Shown piece after piece: positions 33,300 to 44,127 of a stretch of 64,000 nt of DNA (positions are counted from its first letter, which is position 1; every line of letters starts with the position of its first letter). The stretch spans positions 236,869 to 300,868 of the forward strand of contig NDFF03000005.1 of the NCBI GenBank assembly GCA_002150815.3, given 5' to 3'. A program made the translations under genes and the position numbers. The notes beneath the pieces were generated by a model. The model saw only the letters and a list, made by a program, of their open reading frames with translations. It was not told the origin of the DNA and ran no database searches. This DNA is from Grammothele lineata (lineage: Eukaryota; Basidiomycota; Agaricomycetes; Polyporales; Polyporaceae).

Positions 33300-36200
33300 T
33301 GATTGCGTGACGGACGGGTAATGCAAGCTTCCTGCCCAAAAGGAGATAGGGGGTCTTCTCTTCCACACACGTTCCGGAATCCGGCTCCAATGATTGCTCG
33401 TTCCAGCTGGGTGCAAAATCGTAGTCCACCGCCGAATTTTCGCCAGTAGGAGCACGTGGCGCCTCGAGGAGCTTTGCACTGATGGCATTGGCTCCTGGTC
33501 AACTGACTGTGGTGTACGGTGGGTCTGTAGCTGCAGACGCTCTCGGGTAGGTGGTGCAGCCTCCCTTACAAGGGTTGGCTGTGCGGCACGCTCCTATGGA
33601 CGAAAAGCCGGCGCCGGACTACGATTTTGCACACAGCTGTCACACCTTTGTATTCCCGCGTGTTATATGATAGAAGCTTAAGGTGAGTCTCCGTGTCAAC
33701 CCGTTCTCCGGGAGGAACATGCCGAACTCTCAGTAGGCTAGTCTCGTCCCCATCCGTTTCGGCGCCTACCCCACACCACTTCCGCCGAAACGTCTGGTGT
33801 CTTTCGGGCCCGGCACGAGCCTCCGTGACCGGCAGGTCACGGCGGTAGCGCCAACCTTAGTCAGCACGGCGGCAAGGCAGCGGCTCGTGCTAAGTATGCA
33901 CTTCAGCGCGCTCCGCGAGCTCCGCGCCGCGTCCTGCTGCCACAAGGACTAGTCTTTATAATGTACCTGCCAAGTAGGCGAGATGCGAGGCATGTACTGT
34001 GCGCCGTAGGAATAAATTTACGCAGTGCGCACACTGAACACAGTCATGCTCTCAGTGCCAGTGCACATTGAGGTTGTCGCAGACTCCGCGTACTTACTTC
34101 GTGAAAGGCTCGAGCGCGTTCTGATAGGCCGTACATACACACATTCATGCGCAAGGAGGAACAACGCAGGTCGATGCACGCGTCGTCGCACGACGCTAAG
34201 AAGAATCATGCGTGGTGCGCTGCCCCCACTGGGGCCTTGCGAGGGTGCGCGCGATATATGATCATGTTCTTTGCCATTAGAAGATACTCACAAAGCACAT
34301 CGCGCATCGACGGGCTCAGCGCCCGTTGGCGCCATGCCAGTCAAAATAGGATATCGCGCGTGCCTTGAAGAGTTTCGTTTGCACTGTGCAGCCTGAAACG
34401 CAAGGCTCCTCTGAAGGTTTGCGGGTGGGGACCTGGGTCGAACGAGAGCGCGTGGGTAGAGAATGAGATCGCGTTTAGGCCCTACGTACAGGAACGGCGA
34501 GGAGCAAGGTGACGCGAGTAGGCGGATACGAGGAGGAGAAGGGTAAACGCGCAAGGTGCGCAGGGAACAGCAGGCGTACAGTAACTCTGAGCGACGGAAC
34601 CGGGAGCCGACTAAACAATGAGCGCGGAGCTCGCACCGAACCGGAAACTACGCTACGATATTCCAACATCCTCCTCAAGCATGCCACAGGTTCAAGTTCT
34701 CTCAGCGGCGAAAGAGGCGAAGGCACCAGTCTCCGGAGGCAACACTAGTACTCATCAACGGAGTGTCTGAGGAGGGGAAGGAGCCACGACAAAGCCCCGC
34801 AGCGCGGACATGATGTAGCTAACATAGTATTGTACGCACCAATGAAGGCCATGAATGATAACATACAATCCGACAATCGAGCGAACATATTACTCAGTAG
34901 CCGCGCACGCCTCAACGTCGCGACCCCGCTTGTGCGCAACATCCCACCATGGGCTCCCGTAGGCTTGCTCGCGATCCACCCTTCCATACTGAGATGAGGC
35001 TTCGCAAAATGGTACGGCGTACGCTACGCTCCAGGATGTAAGAAACGCTTGACGCACGTTGACAATTACAGCGAAGTGGCGACGTTGTTATCAAACACCC
35101 GCGCATGAGGTCCGCGCCGTGCACGTCCTCGGAGTGTAGCGCATGCCACCGCGAGACTTGCTCAGTTGGTTCAGCTGCTTCCAAGAGGTCCACTTCCATC
35201 GCGCGGCCCTGCGCGGACGCGCCAAACACGCTATGCAGGCTGCCGCCGTCTGATCTTCAGCCGCGATGATTGACGGAATATCAACCACTCACGCATGTAC
35301 CGTATGACAACAGTCGTGAGCTTTGACTCGGATAACCGAATACTTACATACAGTCAGTCCAAGGACCAATACTCACCTGTACCCCTTCCGTCCCAACTGT
35401 TTCGGGCCCACCGTAGCGCCTCCAGCGCCGCCAACGCGCTGCACGTACTCAGTACTTGCGCTGCCCCCGCACCTCGTGATCGTGGACTCGGCCGCGACTT
35501 GCCTGTGCCGCTTTCCGCCATTGCGGGCCGAGTCTATCACTCAGTGGCCTTGCTCGCTCTTCTTCGGCTACGACTTGTATTCGCTGGATATTCCTGGTGT
35601 TCTCAATGCGTGTGTGTGCAACTCGCTACTCCAAAGATGAGTGTGGTAGCTAGCTAGCTGCTCTACCGACCTGTCGCCCTTGACGGAGGCAGTCACACAT
35701 CCATCATTCGGCGGGAACGTGTGACCTGCCGGTCACGGAGGCTCATGCCGGGCCCGAAAGACACCGGACGTTCTACATGCCTCTCTGGACCGGCGCCTAC
35801 ACTGCGTGGGAATTCGCAACATCCTCCCATCAATCCCTTTCCAAATTCGGTATTCGCGCCATCGCAGAGGCTGAGCGCAGCGAAGCGTGGGTAGGCGCAG
35901 GTGTAGAGAGGCAATGGAGAATGTCCGGGGACGAGACTATCAGTAGGCTAGCTGTTGACCTCCCGTGGGCCTCGAGGTACTGCCAGTGACCGCCACGGTC
36001 CGTGTGGAGGCATGCCATTGGAGGCATCCTGGGATCGGTCCCGAGTCTGATAGAAGGCCCTATCCTCTGGTAAATGCCGAACGTCTCGTCCTTTACCCGA
36101 TAATGCGACTTGACAGTAGTACGTGTAGAGAGCTCAGCGCGTCTAATATCCGGGATCCGAGCCCACAGTGTGTCTGTCGACACACCGAAGTGGACTCACG

Positions 36201-36664
36201 GCATCCGCACCCAACATGTTGACACTACTTATGTCGTATGCGGTCATCGGCCTAGAATCCCCGACGGCCGTCTTCCGGTGGTATATGACGGGTACTTGCC
36301 CTGGCGGCTGTCCCATACAGTGTCTCAGTTCTTAGAGGGTAGCCTCCGCCGGGGGACCGCATGCGCGGATTCCATACACATCATCATATCCAGACTCTGG
36401 GAGAGTGCGAGATGGAAGCGAGTGCGTATCATTTCACCCCCGGGGCCACGGACCCGTGAAACGCGACGTTACATGTTAACAACATCCAGGCCAAACTCCA
36501 ATTGGGATTGGCAAGCCCCATGTTTTGTCACATCCTCATGGCATGCTGAATACTCGTTACATCGTGATCATATTTGTAATGAGTGGCGCGATTGGGTGTC
36601 CCATAACAATGCAACTTGAAGGCAAGTTATAACATCTGTTGGAGCGAGATTCCGCTGTAATCAT
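33300..36664. other. No recognisable gene
   Basis: This 3.3 kb stretch holds one distant inverted repeat pair and short unremarkable frames on both strands. The longest frame (36,110-36,616, plus) has no recognisable motif. Confidence 0.45.
33791..35770. repeat. Inverted pair of 50-bp sequences, 1.9 kb apart
   Basis: 33,791-33,840 and 35,721-35,770 are inverse copies with two mismatches in 50 bases. Both contain TCTTTCGGGCCCGGCA and end in the small hairpin GTGACCGGCAGGTCAC. They may be the ends of a 2-kb element or two insertions of a short repeat. The DNA between has no recognisable gene. Confidence 0.8.
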
Positions 36665-36667
36665 TAA

Positions 36668-36831
36668 GGCCCTGTTCGGCAACGGAGTTTCGAGTTGAGG
36701 TACCGCTACCCGCCCGCCAAACAAATAGACGCACAGTCGAAATCTCGAGTAACGGTCGGCCCACTGAGTCTACTAAATAAGGGGCGAAGTAGCGCTACCT
36801 GGGGAACTCTACTCCGTTGCCGAACAGGGCC
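36668..36831. mobile_element. Tourist-like MITE, 164 bp, with TAA target duplication
   Basis: The ends read GGCCCTGTTCGGCAACGGAG and its inverse. Homology continues inside the arms (AGGTA.CGCTAC words near both ends). TAA is duplicated directly outside both ends, at 36,665-36,667 and 36,832-36,834. A three-base TAA duplication and the GGCCCTGTTCGG start are typical of PIF/Harbinger-mobilised Tourist elements. It has no coding capacity. Confidence 0.85.
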
Positions 36832-37070
36832 TAATCGGAACTGAGGCAATCCGGACACGACGGTTTAATCCGACCGTTCGGATGGACCTGCCGGCCGGAA
36901 CGGAGCGGGTCCTTTTTAAACTCCGCTCACATTCTGATCGATACCATGTGACGCGTCAAGACGTTGAACCGGTGGCGGTCCAGACTCCAGCTGAGTCGGC
37001 TGAGCTGTTGCAACCAACACCGCCCATCCTCTTGTCTACCACGCCCTCCGCTCTTTTCTCAGACCGTGTA

Positions 37071-37500
37071 ATGTACGCACCTGGCTCTTGAACACGACCG
37101 GCGTGCGTGAAAAGGCGGACGTCTCGGTGCTCCGAGTCGTTGCGCCTCGACGCGCGCGCGGGGGGAGAGGCCGTTGTTGCACGACTGGGATTCTTCTACT
37201 GTCCCCAATGTTCATACACGCACCCTGGCTCATTGAACCGACTAGCGTGGTGAAAAGCGAAGTGCGGTGCTCCTGAGTCGTTGCGCCTCCAGCCGCGCGG
37301 CGTGGGCAGGCCGTTGCACGACTGGTCTTCTTCTACTTCTCCCCCAGATTGTGTCATACACGCACCTGGCTCTTGAACACGACTAGCGTGCGTGAAAAGG
37401 CGGACGTCTCGGTGCTCCGAGTCGTTGCGCCTCGACGCGCGCGCGGCGTGGGGCAGGCTACTGTGCACGATTGACGCTCCTCCTCTTCCCTACTCCGCTC
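37071..37500. repeat. Three tandem units of about 142 bp
   Basis: Units start near 37,071, 37,214 and 37,356. Each carries ACGCACC(C)TGGCTC, TGAA(CA)CGAC, GTGAAAAG, GGTGCTCC and GAGTCGTTGCGCCTC in order. Units 1 and 3 are much closer to each other than to unit 2. Confidence 0.85.
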
Positions 37501-38082
37501 ATGTTCCTATTCGATCTACATTGCATTGCATTCTTCGACGTTTGGGCTGTACAAGATGTTCGTCTCGCTCCGTCAACATGTCACCCGCCGCCGACACTAG
37601 TTTCGAAGCTCTTGCCATCGCTCTCCTCGGTCCTCGGTCCTCGCCCGTCGCCCGTCTATGGCGCCAGTCCATTCTCGCCCTGTCCCTCCTCCCACCGTGC
37701 GAGGACGACTTCGAGTCCACCCGCTCGGTGGTCCGGCTTTGGCTATTGCCCCTGCCGTTTCTCCTCCCTTCGGTCCAGCCCACGCAGTTTATGGATTTCC
37801 GCGACTCCTACGGACGCCGCCGGTACCGGTTCCAGCTGGCCGCAAGCTTCTCAGGGCTGGGAACACGAGGGAGGGGATGCCTGCTGACGTCGCAGGCTTT
37901 GGGTATTCTTTGGGTGCGTCCCGGACACTCTGCAGTTGTACGATCACGACCTCTGACGACTGCGATGGAAACATGCTCTCGTTGAGACAGACGGCCGCCC
38001 TGTTCTGCCGTTCAAAGTTGAATCCGTTGAAATCGAAGCTCTCGAAATCCAGTGGGACTCGTAGCAAGGCGCTTTTCGAGAC

Positions 38083-38415
38083 TCACAAGAAGTCAAGGGC
38101 TGATTGGGATGATGAGCTCGATTGGGGGGGGGGGGCGTGGATGGTTTCGGGACGGACGAGACCAAGGTGCGTCTCACGTTTGTTCTCCCGGTCATGCCCC
38201 GTGGTGAAGCTCTGCTTATTCTTTAGCTTGCTCGACACGTCGAGGAAGTCGCGGACACTCGTTTGCGCGGATATTCGTTTGATCCCTTGGACCTCCAGTC
38301 GCGTACGGTTCCTTCGGGGCCTCCGCTGCCTCGCTGGTCTCGCTGGCCTCGCTTGTCCGTTCGGATCTTCTTGCGTCAAAGGGGTGGCGGGATGGTCAGA
38401 CTTGCCGCGCGACAT
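38083..38415 (-). CDS. Small basic open frame, doubtful
   Basis: 110 residues starting MSRGKSDHPATPLTQ, with a very basic run (ARQRRPRRNRTRLE) and a Ser-rich end. It could be a nuclear protein or a fragment. The opposite strand at about 37,579-37,985 has an open frame with LPPCEDDFESTRSVVR, which weakly resembles DNA upstream of copies 1 and 2 of the repeated family. Neither frame is convincing alone. A run of eleven G lies near 38,127. Confidence 0.2.
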   Translation of the reverse strand: MSRGKSDHPATPLTQEDPNGQARPARPARQRRPRRNRTRLEVQGIKRISAQTSVRDFLDVSSKLKNKQSFTTGHDRENKRETHLGLVRPETIHAPPPQSSSSSQSALDFL

Positions 38416-39659
38416 GGCGACCGTGTGAGTAGCGTGTTCCGGTTCTGTCGTTGTCACGATTCGTGTTGATAGGTGGCTGGCGTTTGCCGCAGTGCCGCTG
38501 TGAAGGCTTCGATTCCGACCGGCTTCCCCGTTCGTCAACATCCGTCAATTCGACCTGGCCTCAACGCCGTCAGTCGATTTCCACAAACGTTATGTCCCCG
38601 CTAGGCTGCTCGTCCACCGGAACACGTCAACTTCGGCTGGTCATTGTGATGTCTTGCCTTCCAGGACGATCGCGTAGTGTCTAGGTGAGAATTTTATCCT
38701 CGTAGGTAGGGCTCGCGCTTACTGCATACTATTCCCATTTATACCACCCAGGTCCTCCAATTCGTTTCTCGTACGTCCTGCAATGCTATAGCGCTAATTT
38801 TGAAGTAATTTCTCCGGTTATGGGCATTTATTTATTGCCACATCGATCCTGCGTTCAGGTGTATCGGTTCTTTCTCCGTGAACATGGTCCATAGTGAGGT
38901 GCGTGACCTTTCTTCCCTCTCCTGTCAGCATTTTTCTGACTAAGTGTCGCTCCAGAGGCACGTCGCACCACTCGATCCTTAATCCCCCTCTCCAGCTTTG
39001 TTAGCTTGTTCCTGTACGTTGGTTGAGAAGGCAGAGCCTTTGTGGTCCGTAAGGGACAACATTATCTGCTCGTTGTAGGTTACGTAATCGTAGGACAGCT
39101 TGCCGTAACCGCTGATGGTATGTCATGAGTCAGTTTAGGTCTTACAGTTACCAGGCGTACCAGGATCCCTGATAAGTGTATAGGACTACTTATTGTCGTG
39201 GGTCTATGAGAGGCGTTTGAGGGCCACACGGCCGACGCGAAGCGTCAGCGCGTGCCGCTCCGCGAGTCAAGCTTAAAGCTCGACGCCTCTCGACGCCTCT
39301 CGGGAAAGCGTCGTTTTGCCCCCAGCGGCATCGGCTCCCCTCTTTCATAGAGCTACCGAACTTCGCCTTAGCTTTCGTTATATGTATATAATCAGTTTAC
39401 CCCCGTACCCCCACCCCTTCACCTTCTCTTTCACCCACGTGCGCGAAAGTCCCGTTGACTTCGAGTACTTCCTCGTTTCGTACCCGCCCTTCCGCTATCC
39501 CAATCTCCATCTGTTTAGCTACGTTTCCATGTGCCTACAGTTGCCTCCGCCGGTTGGGGCTCGATCCCCGGAAGGAATTGCAGCGCCGCGACTCCCGTCA
39601 GGGTTCCGCCAGAGAGCGGTGGCGACGCGACGCGAATTCATCTCTTCGCTCGCCGAACT
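38416..39659. other. No gene seen
   Basis: No coding signal. A short tandem of TCGACGCCTC (two to three units) lies near 39,280-39,301. Confidence 0.4.
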
Positions 39660-39985
39660 CAAGCGCCTGTGAATCAGAGGCTGTCCGATAGACGCTCGCG
39701 TTGGAGGGTAACTTAGACTGGTTTCGAGACCAACGTCCGGATGGTGACCTCTTTTCGAGCTCTATAGGATAAGCGCCTACGGGATTTTCCTGCCGGTCGT
39801 GTAGGTTCGGAAGGTGTGACGATATAGGTGCTAGTGCGGATGGCCACATGTCCGTACTTTGGGACGGCTTGAACGCACCTCCAGTGTCCACGTCCGGGCT
39901 TTCTGCCGACGCCGCAATCTGAAATTGTTAAACACCATCCGGATGCTCGCACTGCCTCATCCGCTAGTTCCCAGGGGATCCTGCG
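39660..39985 (+). mobile_element. Decayed MITE copy, same family as 24.06 kb
   Basis: Follows the complete copy in the same orientation from GTCCGATAGACGC through GTCCGGATG-TGACCTC, TAAGCGCC, GGATTTTCC, ATGTCCG-ACTTT-GGACGGCTTG and CATCCGGATG, to a recognisable right end CCCAGGGGATCCTG. The left terminal repeat is lost and many bases differ. Confidence 0.7.
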
Positions 39986-41219
39986 TACGTCCTATTGTAA
40001 CGTCGGATTCTGATATGGTCAACGCCCATGTCACCGATTTTTCCAAGTGTTTCCAGGCGTTTGAGCGCGGTTAACAATTGTATACTTACACTACTAGTCA
40101 TCGTCAGGACAAATAGCTCGCTACGTAGTACGACCGCGCAGGCAGCCTACTTTGAGTGGCCGTAGCACGGCTGCTTATAGATGTGGGATATTGAACGTCA
40201 GAACCGCACCGCCCACCGAGCGTTGATCTTGCCACACTGAGGCGCACTCTCCGCCCATGCTTTGCTGGCTAGGAGGAGTAGCGCTAGAAGACTACAACCA
40301 TCATGCCCTCCTGTCAATGATTCACAACATTTATGTGTGTCCAGCCCTTGAAAGTACTGTTGCAGAACGCGAGTGTTAATCCAACCGGTGACCGCGTACA
40401 CCGGGCGCTTGTTGCGTCTGGCCGCCAAACGCGTAATTCCGCGCATATTCGTACCAAACTTACTATAGTCGTCCTCATGGACGTAGACGATCTATCTGTA
40501 AAGTATCTCAGCTGTTCGACTATGCACATCCAGCAAGATGGTCGCATAGGTTAACGGGCGCCTGTTCAAAAAAGTGACGAACATTTGTACTTGTGTCGCC
40601 CAGACCCCCCTTACACAATGAATGCTTGCTTCGCTCGCAATCACGAAGCCGTCCTCGAATATTTCATCGAAGCGGTTCGCCTTTGTCCCAGCTGGCCTCC
40701 CTGATCCTTCCGAACACCATACTATGGGGACCAAGGCTTACGGTATGCCCCACATGCACATAGGGCGTCTTCAGCGTGGCTTCAACGCTTCACGTCGCTG
40801 TGTGTTAACCTTTCCTCCTAACTTCCTTGACGTTTCCAGCTAGTGGCCGATCAAATTCAAGACACTCATAACGGTTGTATACCCTTCTGTGGCTCCGTGT
40901 GTCTCTGCTTAAGGCTTCGCTCCGAAGGTGTCTCTAACTATGTCTTCTCACTGCGCTTCTCAGACGCCGTGAAGTAGTCTATTTTCATTGCCGTAGGGAC
41001 GTTAGTTCACATGTACTCCCAGTATTAGACATAGGTATACTTCCGGGGTAATCAGGGTGGTGTCTAATGGTAATGGATCTGTTAGAGAACGCGACTCCTT
41101 ATGAGTTTGGTCCTTTATTGCAGGTTACATAGAAGGCAGCTTGACTAATATTACTGAACTGCGCCGTCCAGCACGCGCAGTATGGTAAGGTCATGTTTCG
41201 GCCCACGGACCCTCTGGTT
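39986..41219. other. No confident gene; one coding-like minus-strand stretch
   Basis: On the minus strand at about 40,734-40,198 adjoining frames read RPLTYATILLDVHSR, then NMRGITRLAARRNKRPVYAV and VLQQYFQGLDTHKCCESL. The residue mix looks coding, but the pieces lie in different frames and the family is not recognised. It is probably a decayed gene or transposon fragment. Confidence 0.3.
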
Positions 41220-42464
41220 TGCAGTCCGATATGATGGTTACAAGTAGCTCACAGTAATGTACATCAGGGACGAAGCGACCCCAATAGTAATGGGCAATAA
41301 GCATACTGGTGCCAGGATGGGTGCGGTGAAAACATCAACGACGCTTACCGCCCTTCGCCCGCCGCAGATTTCTTTGACACTACATATACTGGCTTCTTCG
41401 ACGCCGCTGGCACATCTTCCTTGGCAGTGGCGACCGTCAAGGTAGCGGTATCGGTCGTCTTCCGCCGCTTGGATGACTGACTGGAGTCATCCGCCTCGAC
41501 ATCGTTGACGCTGTTGGCACGCTTTCTAGCACGCAAGCTTGTCTCGCCTGAGACATTCTTCGCAACACGATTCCGGCGGCTCCGCCTCAGGCCAAACGCC
41601 ACGGTAGCCTGCGCAACGTCGACAGTTGGACCACTTAGTGTCACCGCTCACCGAATGGATGCATCAATCTTGTCCTCGCCGTGATCGGCAGTGTCGACGA
41701 GCATGTCAGCGCCAGACGTAGCATCCACAGTGAACCGCGTCAGCTCGCTCAGGTCGCGCACCTCGCGCTCGCATTTCTCCTGCTCGTAGTCGATGCGGCG
41801 GCGTTGCTCCTCCCGCTCGCATCCCTCCAGGCTCCAGCTAGCGTTCTACATGCACGCACTCTGCCTCCTCGCACTCGCGGGAGAGATGTTCCCCCTCGAG
41901 CGCGCACTCATCGGACTGAATGCTATCCTTGCGGTCATCTTCACTGTTGTGCGTGGGCTCCGGTTGTATTCGGCGTCTCTGCAGACGTAGAAAGCTTGGG
42001 GGCGAGGGTAGGAGACCAATGGGTGTCGTTGCGCGCAGGCACGCCCATGGTGACTGTGAGAAGGGGTAGAGTGGGTCTCAACACGCTCCACTAGAGGCTT
42101 GTTCGGTGTCTCCGCTTGGAAGCGACGCGGTGCGGAGGGCGGTAAAGGAGGTGCTTTAGAAAAGGAATCGAAGGCGACGCCGGAGTTCTGAGCGTCGTGA
42201 AGTCGCTGGCAAAGAGCAAAGACTGCGAGCATGCTCATCTTGTCGAGCGTGTTTGGTCTTCGCGTCCTTCCAGGTGGCACTTCAAGATGACATGTCTGGT
42301 TCCAATCGCCGTGATATCTAAGGGTTCGGGGGATTGGCGGTTGTGTGCGAGACATATGGCCAGTCAGCGTGATACCACTCAAAAAGCTTACACTGCATAC
42401 TTCGCTAAGGCACGCCTTGAGGCTATGGAGCACGATCAGTTGGGTGGTTTTGGCGGCGTCCCGA

Positions 42465-44127
42465 TGCGGAAGGACGGCTTCATCTCCATCGTCCGTCGTG
42501 AAGTCAGGATTGAGTGCGACCAACTACGACACTAACGAATGTGCGCGTTCGCGAAAGCAAGAATCCGGTCCCTCTCCGCCTGTCCCGGGCCGGCCACCTT
42601 CGAACTCCCAAAAGCTGACTTCCGTTTTTCAGACCACTGACAATACTGAGCGACGTCAGTAACGATCAGGGTACTCAACTCCGGAAGCACTTACTACTCG
42701 ATCCTGTATTCGTTATCTTTGACGCGTGATCCAGCACGTCGCGAAGACTGATTGCCCCGCACTGTGCGCTGAACCTGGCGAGCTGGTCGTAACTCTTCTC
42801 GAGCAGTTCCGCAGGGAAATCCTGGTTCTTGAACCACAGTGAGCAGTGTATCAGCGAGACGGCGGAAGGTAATACGCACTCGAAAGCCATTTCTAGGTAC
42901 TCGCCTTGCACGATAGCAGGGTCAATGCCCTATGCTCAGCCTCGACGTTGTCATCGCCGTCCCAAATGCTGCGCCATTGAGCAACTGGCGCTTGCCGGGA
43001 TCGGAGCCTCCGTATACAAGGATCTTGGGGTAGTTCTTGGGATTGCGCGCCCAGAGCTCCATCGTAGCAGGATCACGCGCCATCATACATTTGATGAAAG
43101 GCGTCGTCTCCTCCACACGCGATGCATGGACGCATGCTGGGATGGTTTGGAGGGAAGCAGGTTTGGGACGTCGGCATTGGCGTAAGACACCGGAATCTTT
43201 CAAGTTTCCCATCCGGACCGCGTGCGCACATCGCTGAATCACTTGGAAGATCCAATCGGTCGCGATATCCATCATCAGAAGAGGCACATACCTCGATAAA
43301 CTTGGCCCCGGAGATCTCAGAATGAGACTCAAGGCCCCACGTATCCACAGCGTTGTACGCCGAGTCTTTGACGAAGGGTAGCTTTTGATTACGCGGCTTG
43401 TCATACCAGCTGTAATACTCGATAGCGAAGTAACAGCGGTGAGGCGCGTGGAAATCCGTATCGCAGCTGAAGCAGTTGGTTGTTGTCTTGCCTTTACCGC
43501 GCCGCTTGGGTGATTGTTTCTGTACTGGGCATTCGTCGTTAGAAGATGATACCAAGCTGAATTCGTCCGTGGATGGCTTAAGACGCTGTCAGTTCGCGCG
43601 GAGAGTCGTGTGTCGGGTTCGAGTGGCGCGAAGGGTAGTAAGAGTCCGACTGATGCCTTGATTCGCTCTTAGTGGGAGACGGTGAACGGCTGCTGGGAAT
43701 GGGGTCTACCGAACATGATGGATGGGATACAAGCGTAATGCAGGGACTAGGCGACAGGATATAGGATATGAAGAGGGGATGTGCGGGGAACGAGACAGCG
43801 CGAAGCGGTGACAGTGAAGCAATGAGGCCCCGACCTGAAAAGCAAACGACCGGGGCATGTTGTGATTGTTGATTATAGCCCCTCCATTGGCCCGAGCATG
43901 CGCGCTCGCGCCAGGAAGCAGCGTGGAGTGAGCACAAACCGAGTATCGGTATGTGGCCTCGTAGGCTGCGTGAGGAGACAATAGCGCACTTAAAAACATT
44001 ATTCCAAGCGAAACATCAAGGGTTAAATACTGTTATGAAAACATCTATTACGTCGGCCAGAACTATAGATAACGTCTAGCACATACGAAGCGAAGGCAGC
44101 TACGACATGAAGGGGCATGCGCGTTGG
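42465..44127. other. Extra 1.7-kb segment present only in block B
   Basis: Left of this segment both blocks read TTTGGCGGCGTCCCG or TTTCGGCGGCGTCCCG, and right of it both read CAGAGCTCGATCGGGTTGTCC. In block A the two are almost adjacent, so the segment was either inserted in B or deleted from A. No terminal repeats were seen. Confidence 0.6.
42675..43555 (-). pseudogene. Unknown gene fragment with a CCHC-like cysteine cluster
   Basis: Exon 43,555 to 43,29x starts in a basic region (KRRGKGKTTTN), then CFSCDTDFHAPHRC (C-x2-C-x4-H-x4-C, the spacing of a zinc knuckle), then YFAIEYYSWYDKPRNQKLPF. It ends at GAG with a GTATGTG donor and splices in phase to an exon with PATMELWARNPKNYPKILVY and GGSDPGKRQLLNGAAFG. 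A later coding stretch, with YLEMAFECVLPSAVSLIHCS and ELLEKSYDQLARFSAQCG, is in another frame, so at least one break exists unless an intron was missed. The residue mix is clearly coding. I do not recognise the family. Confidence 0.45.

Noticed and set aside
39540..39570. Possible tRNA T-arm (GGGGCTCGATCCCC)
   Set aside because: No acceptor, D or anticodon arms could be folded around it.
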